A DNA stretch of 9,342 nucleotides from Myxococcales bacterium (GCA_021783935.1 JAJXTK010000213.1:1-9342), one strand, 5' to 3'; counted from the first letter of the stretch, positions 1 to 6,003 are shown. The notes: generated by a model from the sequence alone, not told the origin. Program-made: numbers and translations.

Positions 1-1
1 C

Positions 2-1348
2 GAGCGCGACGAGAGGGACGCGTCGGCCGCCGCGCGCGCCTGGGGCGCCGCGGTGGTCGCGACCGGCGAGCTCCTCGACGCGATGGGGCGCGCCGAGGAG
101 CGGATCGAGGACGCGCAGGAGATCGCCCGAACGCTCGCCGCGATCGCCGACGAGCACGCCGAGGCGCTGCTCGACCTAGCCGCGCCGGTCGGCCGCGCAT
201 CGGTCTGCGCGCACGCGGCGCTGCTCGCGGTAGGGCTCGCGCGACGGGTGGGCGCGCCTTTGCGCACGCGCGTCGAGCTCGGCGCCGCGACCCTGCTCCA
301 ATCGCTCGCGGAGCGCGTCGATCGACGGCCCGACCTCGACCTCGCCGTACGACGCCTCTTCGCGCTCGCTTGCAGCGATCCGCGAGGAGAGCCGGTCGCG
401 GTGCTCGCCCACGAGGCCGTGCGCCTGCGCGCCGGCGCGCGCCCTGCTGCGGCCGCCGCGGACGCGCGCCTGGTCGCCGCGGCGTGGGAAGAGGCGCACG
501 CCGCGCGCGTCGCGCCCTCCGAGGCCGCCGCCTCGCCGCTCTTTCGCGCGCCTGCGCCGCTCTTGCACGCGCTCGAGAGCGACGCGCTCGCGCTCGATCC
601 GGCCTTCGAGCAGCGCCCGAGCGAGCGCGGGACGCTGCGCGACGAACCCCTCCCCGCGCTGCTGGCGCGCGCCTTCGCGCGGAGGTTCACCGGCTCCATC
701 GTGTTCGTCGACGCCATCGGCGGGCGCCACGCGATCGTGTTCGCCGACGGCGGGCCGATTCGAGCCCGCGCGCCGCGCGCGGCCTCGTTCGGCGCGACGC
801 TCGCCGTGACGTGCGGGCTCTCGGGCGCGACGGTGCGCGACGCGCTTGCCCGCGCGGCGGTCGAGGGGGGCTCGCCGACCGACGATCTGGTCGCGCGCGG
901 CGCGATCGACCTCGGCGGTGCCGCGCGGGCGCTGGCGACGCGCGCCGCTGCGCGCATCGCGGCAATCGCCGAGCTGCCCGCGTCGACGGCGCACGAGTGG
1001 TACCCGGCCCGCGATCTGCTCGCGGGCTTCGCCGAGCCCGCCATGGGGATCGATCCGCGCTGCGCGATCCTGATCGCCGCGCGCAGCTCGCGCGCTCGCA
1101 GCGTCATGAACGCCGCGCTGCGCCGCCTGTCGGGGGCGCTCTCGCTCGACCCCGACCTGGACGTCAAGCGCCTGAGGCCGACCCCGGCGGAGCGCGGCGT
1201 GCTCGCGGCGATCTCCGCGACGCGCGCCTCGCTCGCCGAGCACCTCGCGCTCGGCACCTTCGTCGCCGACGTCGCGAGGCCGCTGTTGTACGCGCTGCTC
1301 GTGACGCACGCGCTTCGTACGGCGCCCCCCACGACCGCGACCGCGTGA
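2..1348 (+). CDS. DUF4388 (PATAN-like) regulatory protein with degenerate HD-like region, 5' truncated
   Basis: The reading frame is open to the left edge, so the gene starts outside the window; 448 residues are visible, and the GTG at 53 is simply an internal Val. Counting from that Val, residues about 45-90 resemble the helical core of HD/HDOD signalling domains as found in myxobacterial proteins (a long Ala/Leu-rich helix pair, then ELGAATLLQSLAERVD), but the His-Asp metal-ligand pair expected in LLHDIG is replaced by Gln-Ser, so hydrolase activity is unlikely. Residues about 193-315 fit DUF4388: GTLRDEPLPALL, a short beta unit with FTGSIVFVD and HAIVFADGGPIRARA, then a helical repeat ending near HEWYP. 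The tail (about 332-425) has the LxPTPAERGVL and LLYALLVTHAL segments usual downstream of DUF4388. No membrane segment is visible, so it is probably cytoplasmic. DUF4388 proteins occur in bacterial signalling and gliding-type regulation, but the precise role is unknown. The next gene is 97 bases away and has its own promoter-like sequence. Confidence 0.75.
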   Translation, partial: ERDERDASAAARAWGAAVVATGELLDAMGRAEERIEDAQEIARTLAAIADEHAEALLDLAAPVGRASVCAHAALLAVGLARRVGAPLRTRVELGAATLLQSLAERVDRRPDLDLAVRRLFALACSDPRGEPVAVLAHEAVRLRAGARPAAAAADARLVAAAWEEAHAARVAPSEAAASPLFRAPAPLLHALESDALALDPAFEQRPSERGTLRDEPLPALLARAFARRFTGSIVFVDAIGGRHAIVFADGGPIRARAPRAASFGATLAVTCGLSGATVRDALARAAVEGGSPTDDLVARGAIDLGGAARALATRAAARIAAIAELPASTAHEWYPARDLLAGFAEPAMGIDPRCAILIAARSSRARSVMNAALRRLSGALSLDPDLDVKRLRPTPAERGVLAAISATRASLAEHLALGTFVADVARPLLYALLVTHALRTAPPTTATA

Positions 1349-1409
1349 GCTCGCGCCGCCTCGCCTGCGGCCGGGGCGCGCGCCCGCGCCCGGTCAGACG
1401 CGACCAGTC

Positions 1410-1439
1410 TTGCGATCGAACGCGCACGCCCGATAGCGT
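1410..1439 (+). promoter_or_regulatory. Candidate sigma-70-type promoter of the phosphofructokinase gene
   Basis: TTGCGA at 1410-1415 and TAGCGT at 1434-1439 are separated by 18 bases. The -10-like element ends 6 bases before the ATG at 1446, so transcription would begin at or next to the start codon, giving a leaderless mRNA. This agrees with the absence of any Shine-Dalgarno-like sequence in front of the ATG. The call rests on pattern only; the elements match consensus partly. Confidence 0.45.
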
Positions 1440-1445
1440 CGTCGC

Positions 1446-2552
1446 ATGGCAAAAAAGCGCGTCGCGATCATGACCGGTGGTGGGGACTGCCCGGGGCTCA
1501 ACGCGGTGATCTACGGCGCGGTGCGGGTCGGCATCGCGCGCTACGGATGGGAGGTGCTGGGCGTCGAGGACGCGACGCGCGGGCTCATCGACCTCGCCTA
1601 CGCGTTTCCCCACGGAAACCAGTGGCTGACGCTCGAGTCGGTGCGCCCGATCCTCTCGCGGGGCGGTACGATCCTCGGCACCTCGAACCGATCGGATCCC
1701 TTCAACTTCGTGGTGCGCAACGCCGACGGCACGGAGGGAACGATCGACGTCAGCGATCGGGTGGTCGAGAACTTCAAGAAGCTCGATCTCTCCGCGCTCA
1801 TCTCGATCGGCGGCGACGGCTCGATGCGCATCGCCAAGCTGCTCATCGACAAGGGGATCCCGATCGTCGGCGTCCCCAAGACCATCGACAACGACCTCGC
1901 GTCCACCGACCAGACCTTCGGCTTCGACACCGCCGTGCAGATCGCCACCGAGGCGCTCGATCGCGTGCGCGACACGGCCGAGAGCCACGATCGCGTGATG
2001 ATCGTCGAGGTGATGGGGCGCGACGCCGGCTTCATCGCGCTGCACGCCGGCATCGCTGGCGGCGCCGACGCGATCCTGATCCCCGAGATCCCCTATCGCC
2101 TCGAGCCGATCGCCGAGACGGTCAAGGCCAGGCGCGCGGCGGGCCAGACGTACTCGGTCATCGTCGTCGCCGAAGGCGCGAAGCCCAAGGACGGCCAGGC
2201 GAGCGTCGGCGAGCACAAGGCCGGCGCGATGCCCAGGCTCATGGGCGCCGGCATGCGCGTCGCCGACGGCCTCGGCCCGATGATCGCGGCCGAGCTGCGC
2301 GTCACGGTGCTCGGCCACATCCAGCGCGGCGGCAGCCCGTCGAACTACGACCGCGTGCTCGCCGTTCGCTACGGGCAGGCGGCGGCCGAGCTCGTCGAGC
2401 GCGGCGAGTTCGGGCGGATGGTCGCCCTGCGCGGGGGCGAGATCACCTCGGTGGCGATCGCCGAGGCGTCGGCCGCCAACAAGCGCGTCGATCCGCGCGG
2501 CCAGCTCGTGTCGACCGCGCGGGCGATCGGCGTGACGTTCGGCGACGAGTAG
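1446..2552 (+). CDS. pfkA: 6-phosphofructokinase (ATP-PFK-type active site, K124 variant)
   Basis: Phosphorylates fructose 6-phosphate to fructose 1,6-bisphosphate in cytoplasmic glycolysis. The protein has 368 residues, about 48 more than E. coli PfkA. Visible motifs: nucleotide loop GGGDCPGLNA (11-20), GGDGS (122-126, Mg/ATP site), PKTIDND (144-150, with catalytic Asp148), Arg183 and MGRDAG (190-195) in the sugar-phosphate site, Glu243, Arg285, and GHIQRGGSP (290-298). Gly125 (E. coli Gly104) predicts ATP use, since PPi-dependent enzymes carry Asp there. Lys145 (E. coli Gly124) is the residue usual in PPi enzymes but is also found in actinobacterial ATP-PFKs. About 21 extra residues lie between Glu243 and Arg285. 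Tyr23 occupies the place of effector-site Arg21, so classical PEP/ADP allostery may be altered. The ATG at 1446 is chosen because the protein aligns from MAKKRVAIMTGG and a promoter-like sequence lies just upstream. It appears monocistronic. Confidence is high for the family and moderate for ATP preference. Confidence 0.95.
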   Translation: MAKKRVAIMTGGGDCPGLNAVIYGAVRVGIARYGWEVLGVEDATRGLIDLAYAFPHGNQWLTLESVRPILSRGGTILGTSNRSDPFNFVVRNADGTEGTIDVSDRVVENFKKLDLSALISIGGDGSMRIAKLLIDKGIPIVGVPKTIDNDLASTDQTFGFDTAVQIATEALDRVRDTAESHDRVMIVEVMGRDAGFIALHAGIAGGADAILIPEIPYRLEPIAETVKARRAAGQTYSVIVVAEGAKPKDGQASVGEHKAGAMPRLMGAGMRVADGLGPMIAAELRVTVLGHIQRGGSPSNYDRVLAVRYGQAAAELVERGEFGRMVALRGGEITSVAIAEASAANKRVDPRGQLVSTARAIGVTFGDE

Positions 2553-2611
2553 CCGAGGCGCGCCGCGCGCCCGCGCCCGCATCTTGCGCGCCCGGCGCGC
2601 GCCGCGCGCGT

Positions 2612-2617
2612 TATGCT
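2612..2617 (+). promoter_or_regulatory. Candidate -10 element (TATGCT) of the CNB-DUF1003 gene
   Basis: TATGCT lies 10 bases before the ATG at 2628 and is the only AT-containing hexamer in an otherwise GC-only 75-base gap. Its position favours the ATG at 2628 over the in-frame ATG at 2613, which falls inside this hexamer. No good -35 was found at normal spacing; a TTGCGC at 2584 is 22 bases away, too far. Confidence 0.4.
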
Positions 2618-2627
2618 GCCCGAACGC

Positions 2628-3551
2628 ATGGACCGGCAGGCGCTCCTTGGCACGATCCCGATGTTCGAGGGCCTCGGCGACGAGGATCTCGACGCCTTAG
2701 CCAGCTCGCTCGTGGAGCGTCGCTTCGCGGCCGGCCAGATGATCTTCAACCTCGGCGACCCCGGCGACGCGATGTACATCATCGCAGAGGGGCACGTGAA
2801 CATCCACCTGCCGGGCGAGGCGTCGCGGAGGGTGTCGCTCAAGGACATCACGCGCGGCGAGTACTTCGGCGAGCTCGCCCTCTTCGATTCGAAGCCCCGC
2901 TCCGCGAGCGCGCTGGCCACCACCGACGCGACCCTCCTCGAGCTCGCGCGCGAGACGCTCTCGGGCTACCTCACCAAGCGCCCCGGCGCCGCGATGGCGA
3001 TCTTGCACACGATGGCGGATCGCCTGCGCGAGACCAACAAGATGATCTCGGAGCGCGCGGCGAAGAACGTCGTCGAGGAGATCGAGCGGAGCCTCACCTG
3101 GTCCGACCGCCTCGCCGACAAGGTCGCGGAGCTGAACGGCTCGTGGGCCTTCATCCTGCTCCTGCTCGGGATGACGGTCACCTGGTCGCTCATCAACTCG
3201 CCCTACCTCGCGACGCTGCTGCGCTTCGCGCGCCCCGACGACTCCGGGAAGATGAACGGCTTCGACCCCTTCCCGTACGTGTTCTACAATTTGGTGCTCG
3301 CGATCCTGGCGACGCTCCAGGGGCCGCTCATCGTGATGAGCCAGAACCGTCAGAGCCTGAAGGATCGCAAGACCGCGGAGACCGACTTCAAGGTGAACCT
3401 CAAGAACGAGGTCAACATCGAGTCGATCCTGCGCGAGCTCGGCGAGTTCCGCGCCGAGGCCAACGCCCGCCTCGAGTCGCTCGAGACGCGCGTGCCCGCG
3501 CACGCCGCCGCGCCCCAGGTCGAGGACGAAAGCGCCGCGCCGCCATCGTAG
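2628..3551 (+). CDS. Cyclic nucleotide-binding domain / DUF1003 membrane protein
   Basis: The protein has 307 residues. Residues 1-125 form a CRP-type cyclic nucleotide-binding domain: PMFEGLGDEDLDAL entry helix, AGQMIFNLGDPGDAMYII beta roll, and a phosphate-binding cassette at 78-95 with GEYFGELAL and PRSASA. Glu82 and Arg91, which contact the ribose and cyclic phosphate in this family, are both kept, so it could bind cAMP or cGMP. Residues about 155-255 match DUF1003: GSWAFILLLLGMTVTW (membrane segment about 170-190), FDPFPYVFYNLVLAILATLQGPLIVMSQNRQ (second membrane segment about 216-238), then KDR and a charged helical tail (250-285). The termini are predicted on the cytoplasmic side, so nucleotide binding could act on the two-helix membrane part; the output is unknown. 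The ATG at 2628 is preferred over 2613 (five codons upstream), which overlaps a -10-like hexamer. The stop codon overlaps the first base of a tandem repeat. The gene appears monocistronic. Confidence 0.88.
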   Translation: MDRQALLGTIPMFEGLGDEDLDALASSLVERRFAAGQMIFNLGDPGDAMYIIAEGHVNIHLPGEASRRVSLKDITRGEYFGELALFDSKPRSASALATTDATLLELARETLSGYLTKRPGAAMAILHTMADRLRETNKMISERAAKNVVEEIERSLTWSDRLADKVAELNGSWAFILLLLGMTVTWSLINSPYLATLLRFARPDDSGKMNGFDPFPYVFYNLVLAILATLQGPLIVMSQNRQSLKDRKTAETDFKVNLKNEVNIESILRELGEFRAEANARLESLETRVPAHAAAPQVEDESAAPPS

Positions 3552-3628
3552 GGAGCGAGCAGAGGGAGCGAGCAGAGGGAGCGAGCAGAGGGAGCGAGCA
3601 GAGGGAGCGAGCAGAGGGAGCGAGCAGA
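3551..3628. repeat. Six perfect tandem copies of a 13-bp unit
   Basis: The unit GGGAGCGAGCAGA is repeated head-to-tail without mismatch at 3551, 3564, 3577, 3590, 3603 and 3616, then degenerates into GGAACGGGGAGA. The first base is also the last base of the stop codon of the CNB-DUF1003 gene. The plus strand is almost wholly purine apart from two C per unit. Because 13 is not a multiple of 3, frames running through it are not conserved, which argues against coding. Perfect copies suggest a recent expansion and likely copy-number variation. Confidence 0.97.
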
Positions 3629-3708
3629 GGAACGGGGAGAAAGAAAAGGCGAGGAGGATCTTCAAGGAATCGAAGCTCCTCCCCTCCCTGCCTCCCTGTT
3701 GCCCTCTC
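3629..3708. terminator. Candidate bidirectional terminator hairpin between convergent genes
   Basis: An imperfect hairpin spans 3651-3681: GAGGAG (3651-3656) pairs with CTCCTC (3676-3681) and CTTC (3660-3663) with GAAG (3672-3675), leaving a GAT bulge and an 8-base loop. It is followed by a pyrimidine-rich run to about 3716 that can pair with the purine-rich repeats upstream. It lies between the convergent CNB-DUF1003 and radical SAM genes, where a two-way terminator is expected. There is no classical U-tract on either strand, so termination is inferred from place and fold only. Confidence 0.35.
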
Positions 3709-4737
3709 TCATTCTCCGAACAGCTCCCCCTGCGCCCGTGGCCTTCGGAACGTCGAGGCGCGCGCGACCGCTCGTTCTTCGTCGCCATCGAGCCCGAGCC
3801 GCGCGCGGTGCACCTGGAACAGCCGCTCTATCGCCTGCCAGCGCGGCCCCGCGCCCGACATGCGCGCCCCGAATTCCGCGACGTCGAGCTTGCCGTCGCG
3901 CACCTGGCGGATGGCGCTCTCGACCTTCGCCGCGCGCTGCGGGTAGGCGCGCGAGAGGCGCTCGAAGAAGACCGGCAGCACCTCGGCGGGCAGCCGCACC
4001 GCCTGGATGCCCGCGCCCGCCGCGCCGGCGGCGGCGGCGCGCTCGAGGACCTCGACCACCTGCGAGTCGTTCAGCCCCGGGATCACGGGCGCGACGTTGA
4101 CCGCGACCGGCACGCCCGCCTCGGCGAGCACGCGCAGCGTCTCGAAGCGCGCGGACGGCGCGCTCGCCTGGGGCTCGATCGCCCGCGCCATCGCCTCGTC
4201 AGCGAACGGGATGCTCACGGTGACGCCGGCCCCCGCCACGCGGGCGAGCTCTGCGAGCAGCGCCGCGTCGCGACGCACGAGCGCGCTCTTGGTGATCACG
4301 TGCGCCGGGTTGCGATACTCGAGGCAGAGCTCGAGGCAACGGCGCGTGAGGCGAAAGGACGCCTCGACGGGCTGATAGCAGTCGGTGTTGCCGGAGAACG
4401 AGATCGACTCCCCCTGCCAGGCTCCCTTGTCGAAGGCGGCGCGCAGCAGCGCCGGCGCGTTGCGCTTGACCACGATTTTCCGTTCGAAGTCGCTGCCGGC
4501 GCCGAAGCCGAGGTACTGGTGCGTCGGCCGCGCGTAGCAGTAGGCGCAGCCGTGCACGCATCCTCGATAGGGGTTGAGGCTCCAGCGGAAGGGGACGTCG
4601 GGGCTGTCGTTCTTCGAGAGGATCGAGCGCGCGTCCTCTTCGAAGATCTGGAGCGGCGCCTCCGGCGGCGGCTCGAGCCACTCGACCTCGGTCGACGCCC
4701 AGGGATTCGGCGGGTTCCAGCGCGGCAACAGGCGCAC
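3709..4737 (-). CDS. Radical SAM protein, SplB-like (COG1533) PA0069/Rv2578c group
   Basis: Protein of 342 residues counted from the GTG at 4737. The radical SAM [4Fe-4S] motif is Cys60-x3-Cys64-x2-Cys67 in RGCVHGCAYCYARPTHQY, the signature of the PA0069 group within the SplB-like radical SAM enzymes; it would cleave S-adenosylmethionine to start radical chemistry. Other family landmarks: the WNPPNPW N-terminus, SLNPYRGC, SFSGNTDCYQPVE (113-125), HVITKSAL (146-153), VSIPFAD (174-180), VAPVIPGLNDSQ (215-226) and RLPAEVLPVF (248-257). The natural substrate of this group is not known; related SplB repairs spore photoproduct, but this is not a spore photoproduct lyase by sequence. The frame is open upstream to 4935, but that extension (low-complexity Arg/Gly) overlaps the divergent gene and lacks conservation features. 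The GTG at 4737 is chosen because TATACG sits 8 bases upstream; the GTG at 4755 is the alternative. The gene is divergent from the methyltransferase and convergent with the CNB gene. Confidence 0.9.
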   Translation of the reverse strand: MRLLPRWNPPNPWASTEVEWLEPPPEAPLQIFEEDARSILSKNDSPDVPFRWSLNPYRGCVHGCAYCYARPTHQYLGFGAGSDFERKIVVKRNAPALLRAAFDKGAWQGESISFSGNTDCYQPVEASFRLTRRCLELCLEYRNPAHVITKSALVRRDAALLAELARVAGAGVTVSIPFADEAMARAIEPQASAPSARFETLRVLAEAGVPVAVNVAPVIPGLNDSQVVEVLERAAAAGAAGAGIQAVRLPAEVLPVFFERLSRAYPQRAAKVESAIRQVRDGKLDVAEFGARMSGAGPRWQAIERLFQVHRARLGLDGDEERAVARASTFRRPRAQGELFGE

Positions 4738-4745
4738 TGAACGAA

Positions 4746-4751
4746 CGTATA
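4746..4751 (-). promoter_or_regulatory. Candidate -10 element (TATACG) of the radical SAM gene
   Basis: Read on the minus strand, GCTATACGTT places TATACG 8 bases before the GTG at 4737, consistent with leaderless or nearly leaderless transcription. It is the closest match to a housekeeping -10 in the window. No clear -35 was seen. It lies in the 55-base divergent gap shared with the methyltransferase gene. Confidence 0.5.
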
Positions 4752-4779
4752 GCACACCTCGTACGCGCCGATTTCGCGG

Positions 4780-4785
4780 TAGGTT
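4780..4785 (+). promoter_or_regulatory. Candidate -10 element (TAGGTT) of the methyltransferase gene
   Basis: TAGGTT ends 7 bases before the ATG at 4793, in the same arrangement as the pfkA promoter. No convincing -35 is visible at 17 bases. With the minus-strand element at 4746-4751 it makes a back-to-back promoter pair about 30 bases apart, so the two genes may compete for polymerase or be co-regulated. Confidence 0.4.
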
Positions 4786-4792
4786 TCGCGCG

Positions 4793-5608
4793 ATGTCCCG
4801 CCCCGGCGGCTTTCGCCCGCACGCCCCCCGCGAAGCTCCGCGATCGACCACCTCGCCGCCGCGTCCACCGCCGCGTCCGCCGGCGCAACAGCGCCAGCGC
4901 TTCGACAAGCCACGCCTCCAGCCGCAGGTCACCACGCTCTGGGACTACCCCTCGCAGCACTACGGCGACGAGGAGCAGGGAGATCAGCGCTACCGCGGCG
5001 CGACGCCGTCGTACGTGATTTGGAACGTCCTGAGCCGCTTCACGAAGGCGGGCGATCGCGTCGTCGACCCCTTCTGCGGCAGCGGCACCACGCTCGACGT
5101 CTGCGCGGATCTCGACCGCGAAGGGCTCGGCTTCGACGTCGCCCCCGCGCGCGCCGACGTCCGCAACGCCGACGCGCGCAGCCTGCCGCTCAAGGACCGG
5201 AGCGTCGCGCTGGTGTTCATGGATCCGCCGTACGCCGACAACCTCGACTACTCGGACGATCCGCGCTGCATCGGCAAGCTGAAGGCCAACGGGCAGTGGC
5301 AGCGGGCGATGCGCCTCGCGATCAAGGAGGCCGCACGCGTGCTTCAGGACGAGGGCGTGCTCGCGATGTTCGTCTGCGACGTCTTCAAGAAGAACAAGGT
5401 CGGAAACGCGTTCTTCCCGCTCGGCCTCGAGCTCGCGAACCTAGCGCGCGAGGAGCGCCTCGTCGCGATCGATCACGTCGCCGTGGTGCGCCACAATCGC
5501 ACCCTCGAGATGGGCAACTACCGCCAGGCCGCCGACGAGCAGGGGTTCTTCCTGCGCGGCTTCAACCACCTGCTGCTGTTCCGCAAGCGCGAGCGCACCG
5601 TCGAGTGA
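4793..5608 (+). CDS. DPPY-type SAM-dependent methyltransferase (DNA methylase N4/N6 family), orphan
   Basis: Protein of 271 residues. The first 45 are Pro/Arg-rich and probably disordered. WDYPSQHYG (50-58) and the following RGATPSYVIWNVLSRF recall the pre-motif-I block of N4-cytosine-type enzymes. Motif I, the SAM-binding loop, is DPFCGSGTT (92-100); the acidic GFDV (113-116) follows; the catalytic motif IV DPPY is at 144-147. The order motif I then IV, with about 45 residues between them, is that of gamma-like amino-methyltransferases, although motif I is spelled as in beta-class m4C/m6A enzymes. No separate target-recognition domain is obvious after motif IV; only about 120 residues remain. 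No restriction endonuclease lies nearby, so this is an orphan methyltransferase. Exocyclic-amine methylation of DNA is likely, but an RNA substrate cannot be excluded because archaeal-type tRNA enzymes share DPFCGSG/DPPY motifs. The ATG at 4793 is chosen over the longer frame (from 4574), which would run through the radical SAM gene. Confidence 0.82.
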   Translation: MSRPGGFRPHAPREAPRSTTSPPRPPPRPPAQQRQRFDKPRLQPQVTTLWDYPSQHYGDEEQGDQRYRGATPSYVIWNVLSRFTKAGDRVVDPFCGSGTTLDVCADLDREGLGFDVAPARADVRNADARSLPLKDRSVALVFMDPPYADNLDYSDDPRCIGKLKANGQWQRAMRLAIKEAARVLQDEGVLAMFVCDVFKKNKVGNAFFPLGLELANLAREERLVAIDHVAVVRHNRTLEMGNYRQAADEQGFFLRGFNHLLLFRKRERTVE

Positions 5609-5687
5609 GACAGATGAGGCAGCGCGCAGTGCGCCAATCTCAGAATAGTACCGATGGACCGGGCCCTCCCCGGGACATGGCGCACCG

Positions 5688-5826
5688 ACGGTCGGGGAGC
5701 ATGGCGGGGAGCGGCGCTCGCTCCCACTCGTAGGCCGAGCGAAGCGAGGCCGTGCCCACACGGTGGGGGAGCACGAGGGGGAGCGGCGCTCGCTCCCACT
5801 CGTAGGCCGAGCGAAGCGAGGCCGTG
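5688..5826. repeat. 72-bp-period tandem repeat, two copies, with internal inverted repeats
   Basis: Copy 1 begins at 5688 and copy 2 at 5760. They match over 67 bp with four differences, all in the first 18 bases; the last 49 bases (5706-5754 and 5778-5826) are identical. Each identical part has a 7-bp stem, GGGAGCG / CGCTCCC with a 5-base loop (5707-5725 in copy 1), followed by GGCC-GAGCGAAGCGA-GGCC, whose AGCGAG can alternatively pair with CTCGCT of the first stem. The minus strand of the unit contains GGGAGCGAGC, the same ten bases as in the 13-bp repeats at 3551-3628. The period is a multiple of three, which keeps spurious frames open. Confidence 0.93.
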
Positions 5827-5844
5827 TGAGACCGCTTGCCGATG

Positions 5845-5928
5845 GGACGCCTCGGCCCACGATCGAGAAGGTCCATGTGCGGCGAGCAGCCGACGGGTGA
5901 ACCCGGGTGTGCCTTGGTGCTGCTTCGG
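5845..5928 (+). other. Foldable leader segment upstream of the sigma operon (possible structured RNA)
   Basis: Two nested foldable parts are seen by eye. First, GGAC and CTCG pair with CGAG and GTCC within about 5845-5873. Second, AGCAGC (5885-5890) pairs with GCTGCT (5919-5924), enclosing CGGG-TGAA-CCCG (5894-5905). It matches no riboswitch class I know by consensus and could be chance pairing in GC-rich DNA. Confidence 0.25.
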
Positions 5929-5990
5929 CCCTGAAAAAAAGATCAACGCCCGGTGCGAAGGCGGGTCACGATTCCTCTGTCCGACCCCAC

Positions 5991-6003
5991 GAGGAAGGTG
6001 AGG
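5991..6003 (+). promoter_or_regulatory. Ribosome binding site of the sigma factor gene
   Basis: GAGGAAGGTGAGG directly precedes the ATG at 6005; the AGGAAGG core is 6 bases upstream. This strong Shine-Dalgarno-like sequence fixes the start and contrasts with the apparently leaderless genes to the left. Confidence 0.7.

Noticed and set aside
176..1309. Long open frame on the minus strand opposite the DUF4388 gene
   Set aside because: Arg/Ala/Gly-rich translation with no domain, typical of an antisense shadow in GC-rich DNA; the plus strand carries the recognisable family.
1164..2582. 472-codon minus-strand frame across pfkA
   Set aside because: It lies opposite a clear phosphofructokinase and has Arg/Asp/His-rich low-complexity sequence without motifs.
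3551..3628. CRISPR-like array
   Set aside because: The 13-bp units are contiguous with no spacers and there are no cas genes.
1547..3946. 799-codon plus-strand frame covering pfkA, the CNB gene and the 13-bp repeats
   Set aside because: It runs out of frame through two well-identified genes; the repeat translates into GSEQRERAEGASR-type periodic peptide only because no stop falls in the unit.
4738..4935. N-terminal extension of the radical SAM protein
   Set aside because: Arg/Gly-rich, overlaps the divergent methyltransferase start and its promoter; family similarity begins at about WNPPNPW just after the GTG at 4737.
5881..5940. Possible SRP (4.5S) RNA core on the minus strand (GAAGCAGC then CAAGGC)
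   Set aside because: The GGAA tetraloop with its flanking UCC/GGA stem is missing and the opposing strand of helix 8 does not pair properly; the likeness is short and probably chance.
5934..5967. Minus-strand intrinsic terminator ending in the T7 tract
   Set aside because: The preceding hairpin is only about 4 bp and no minus-strand gene lies upstream of it.
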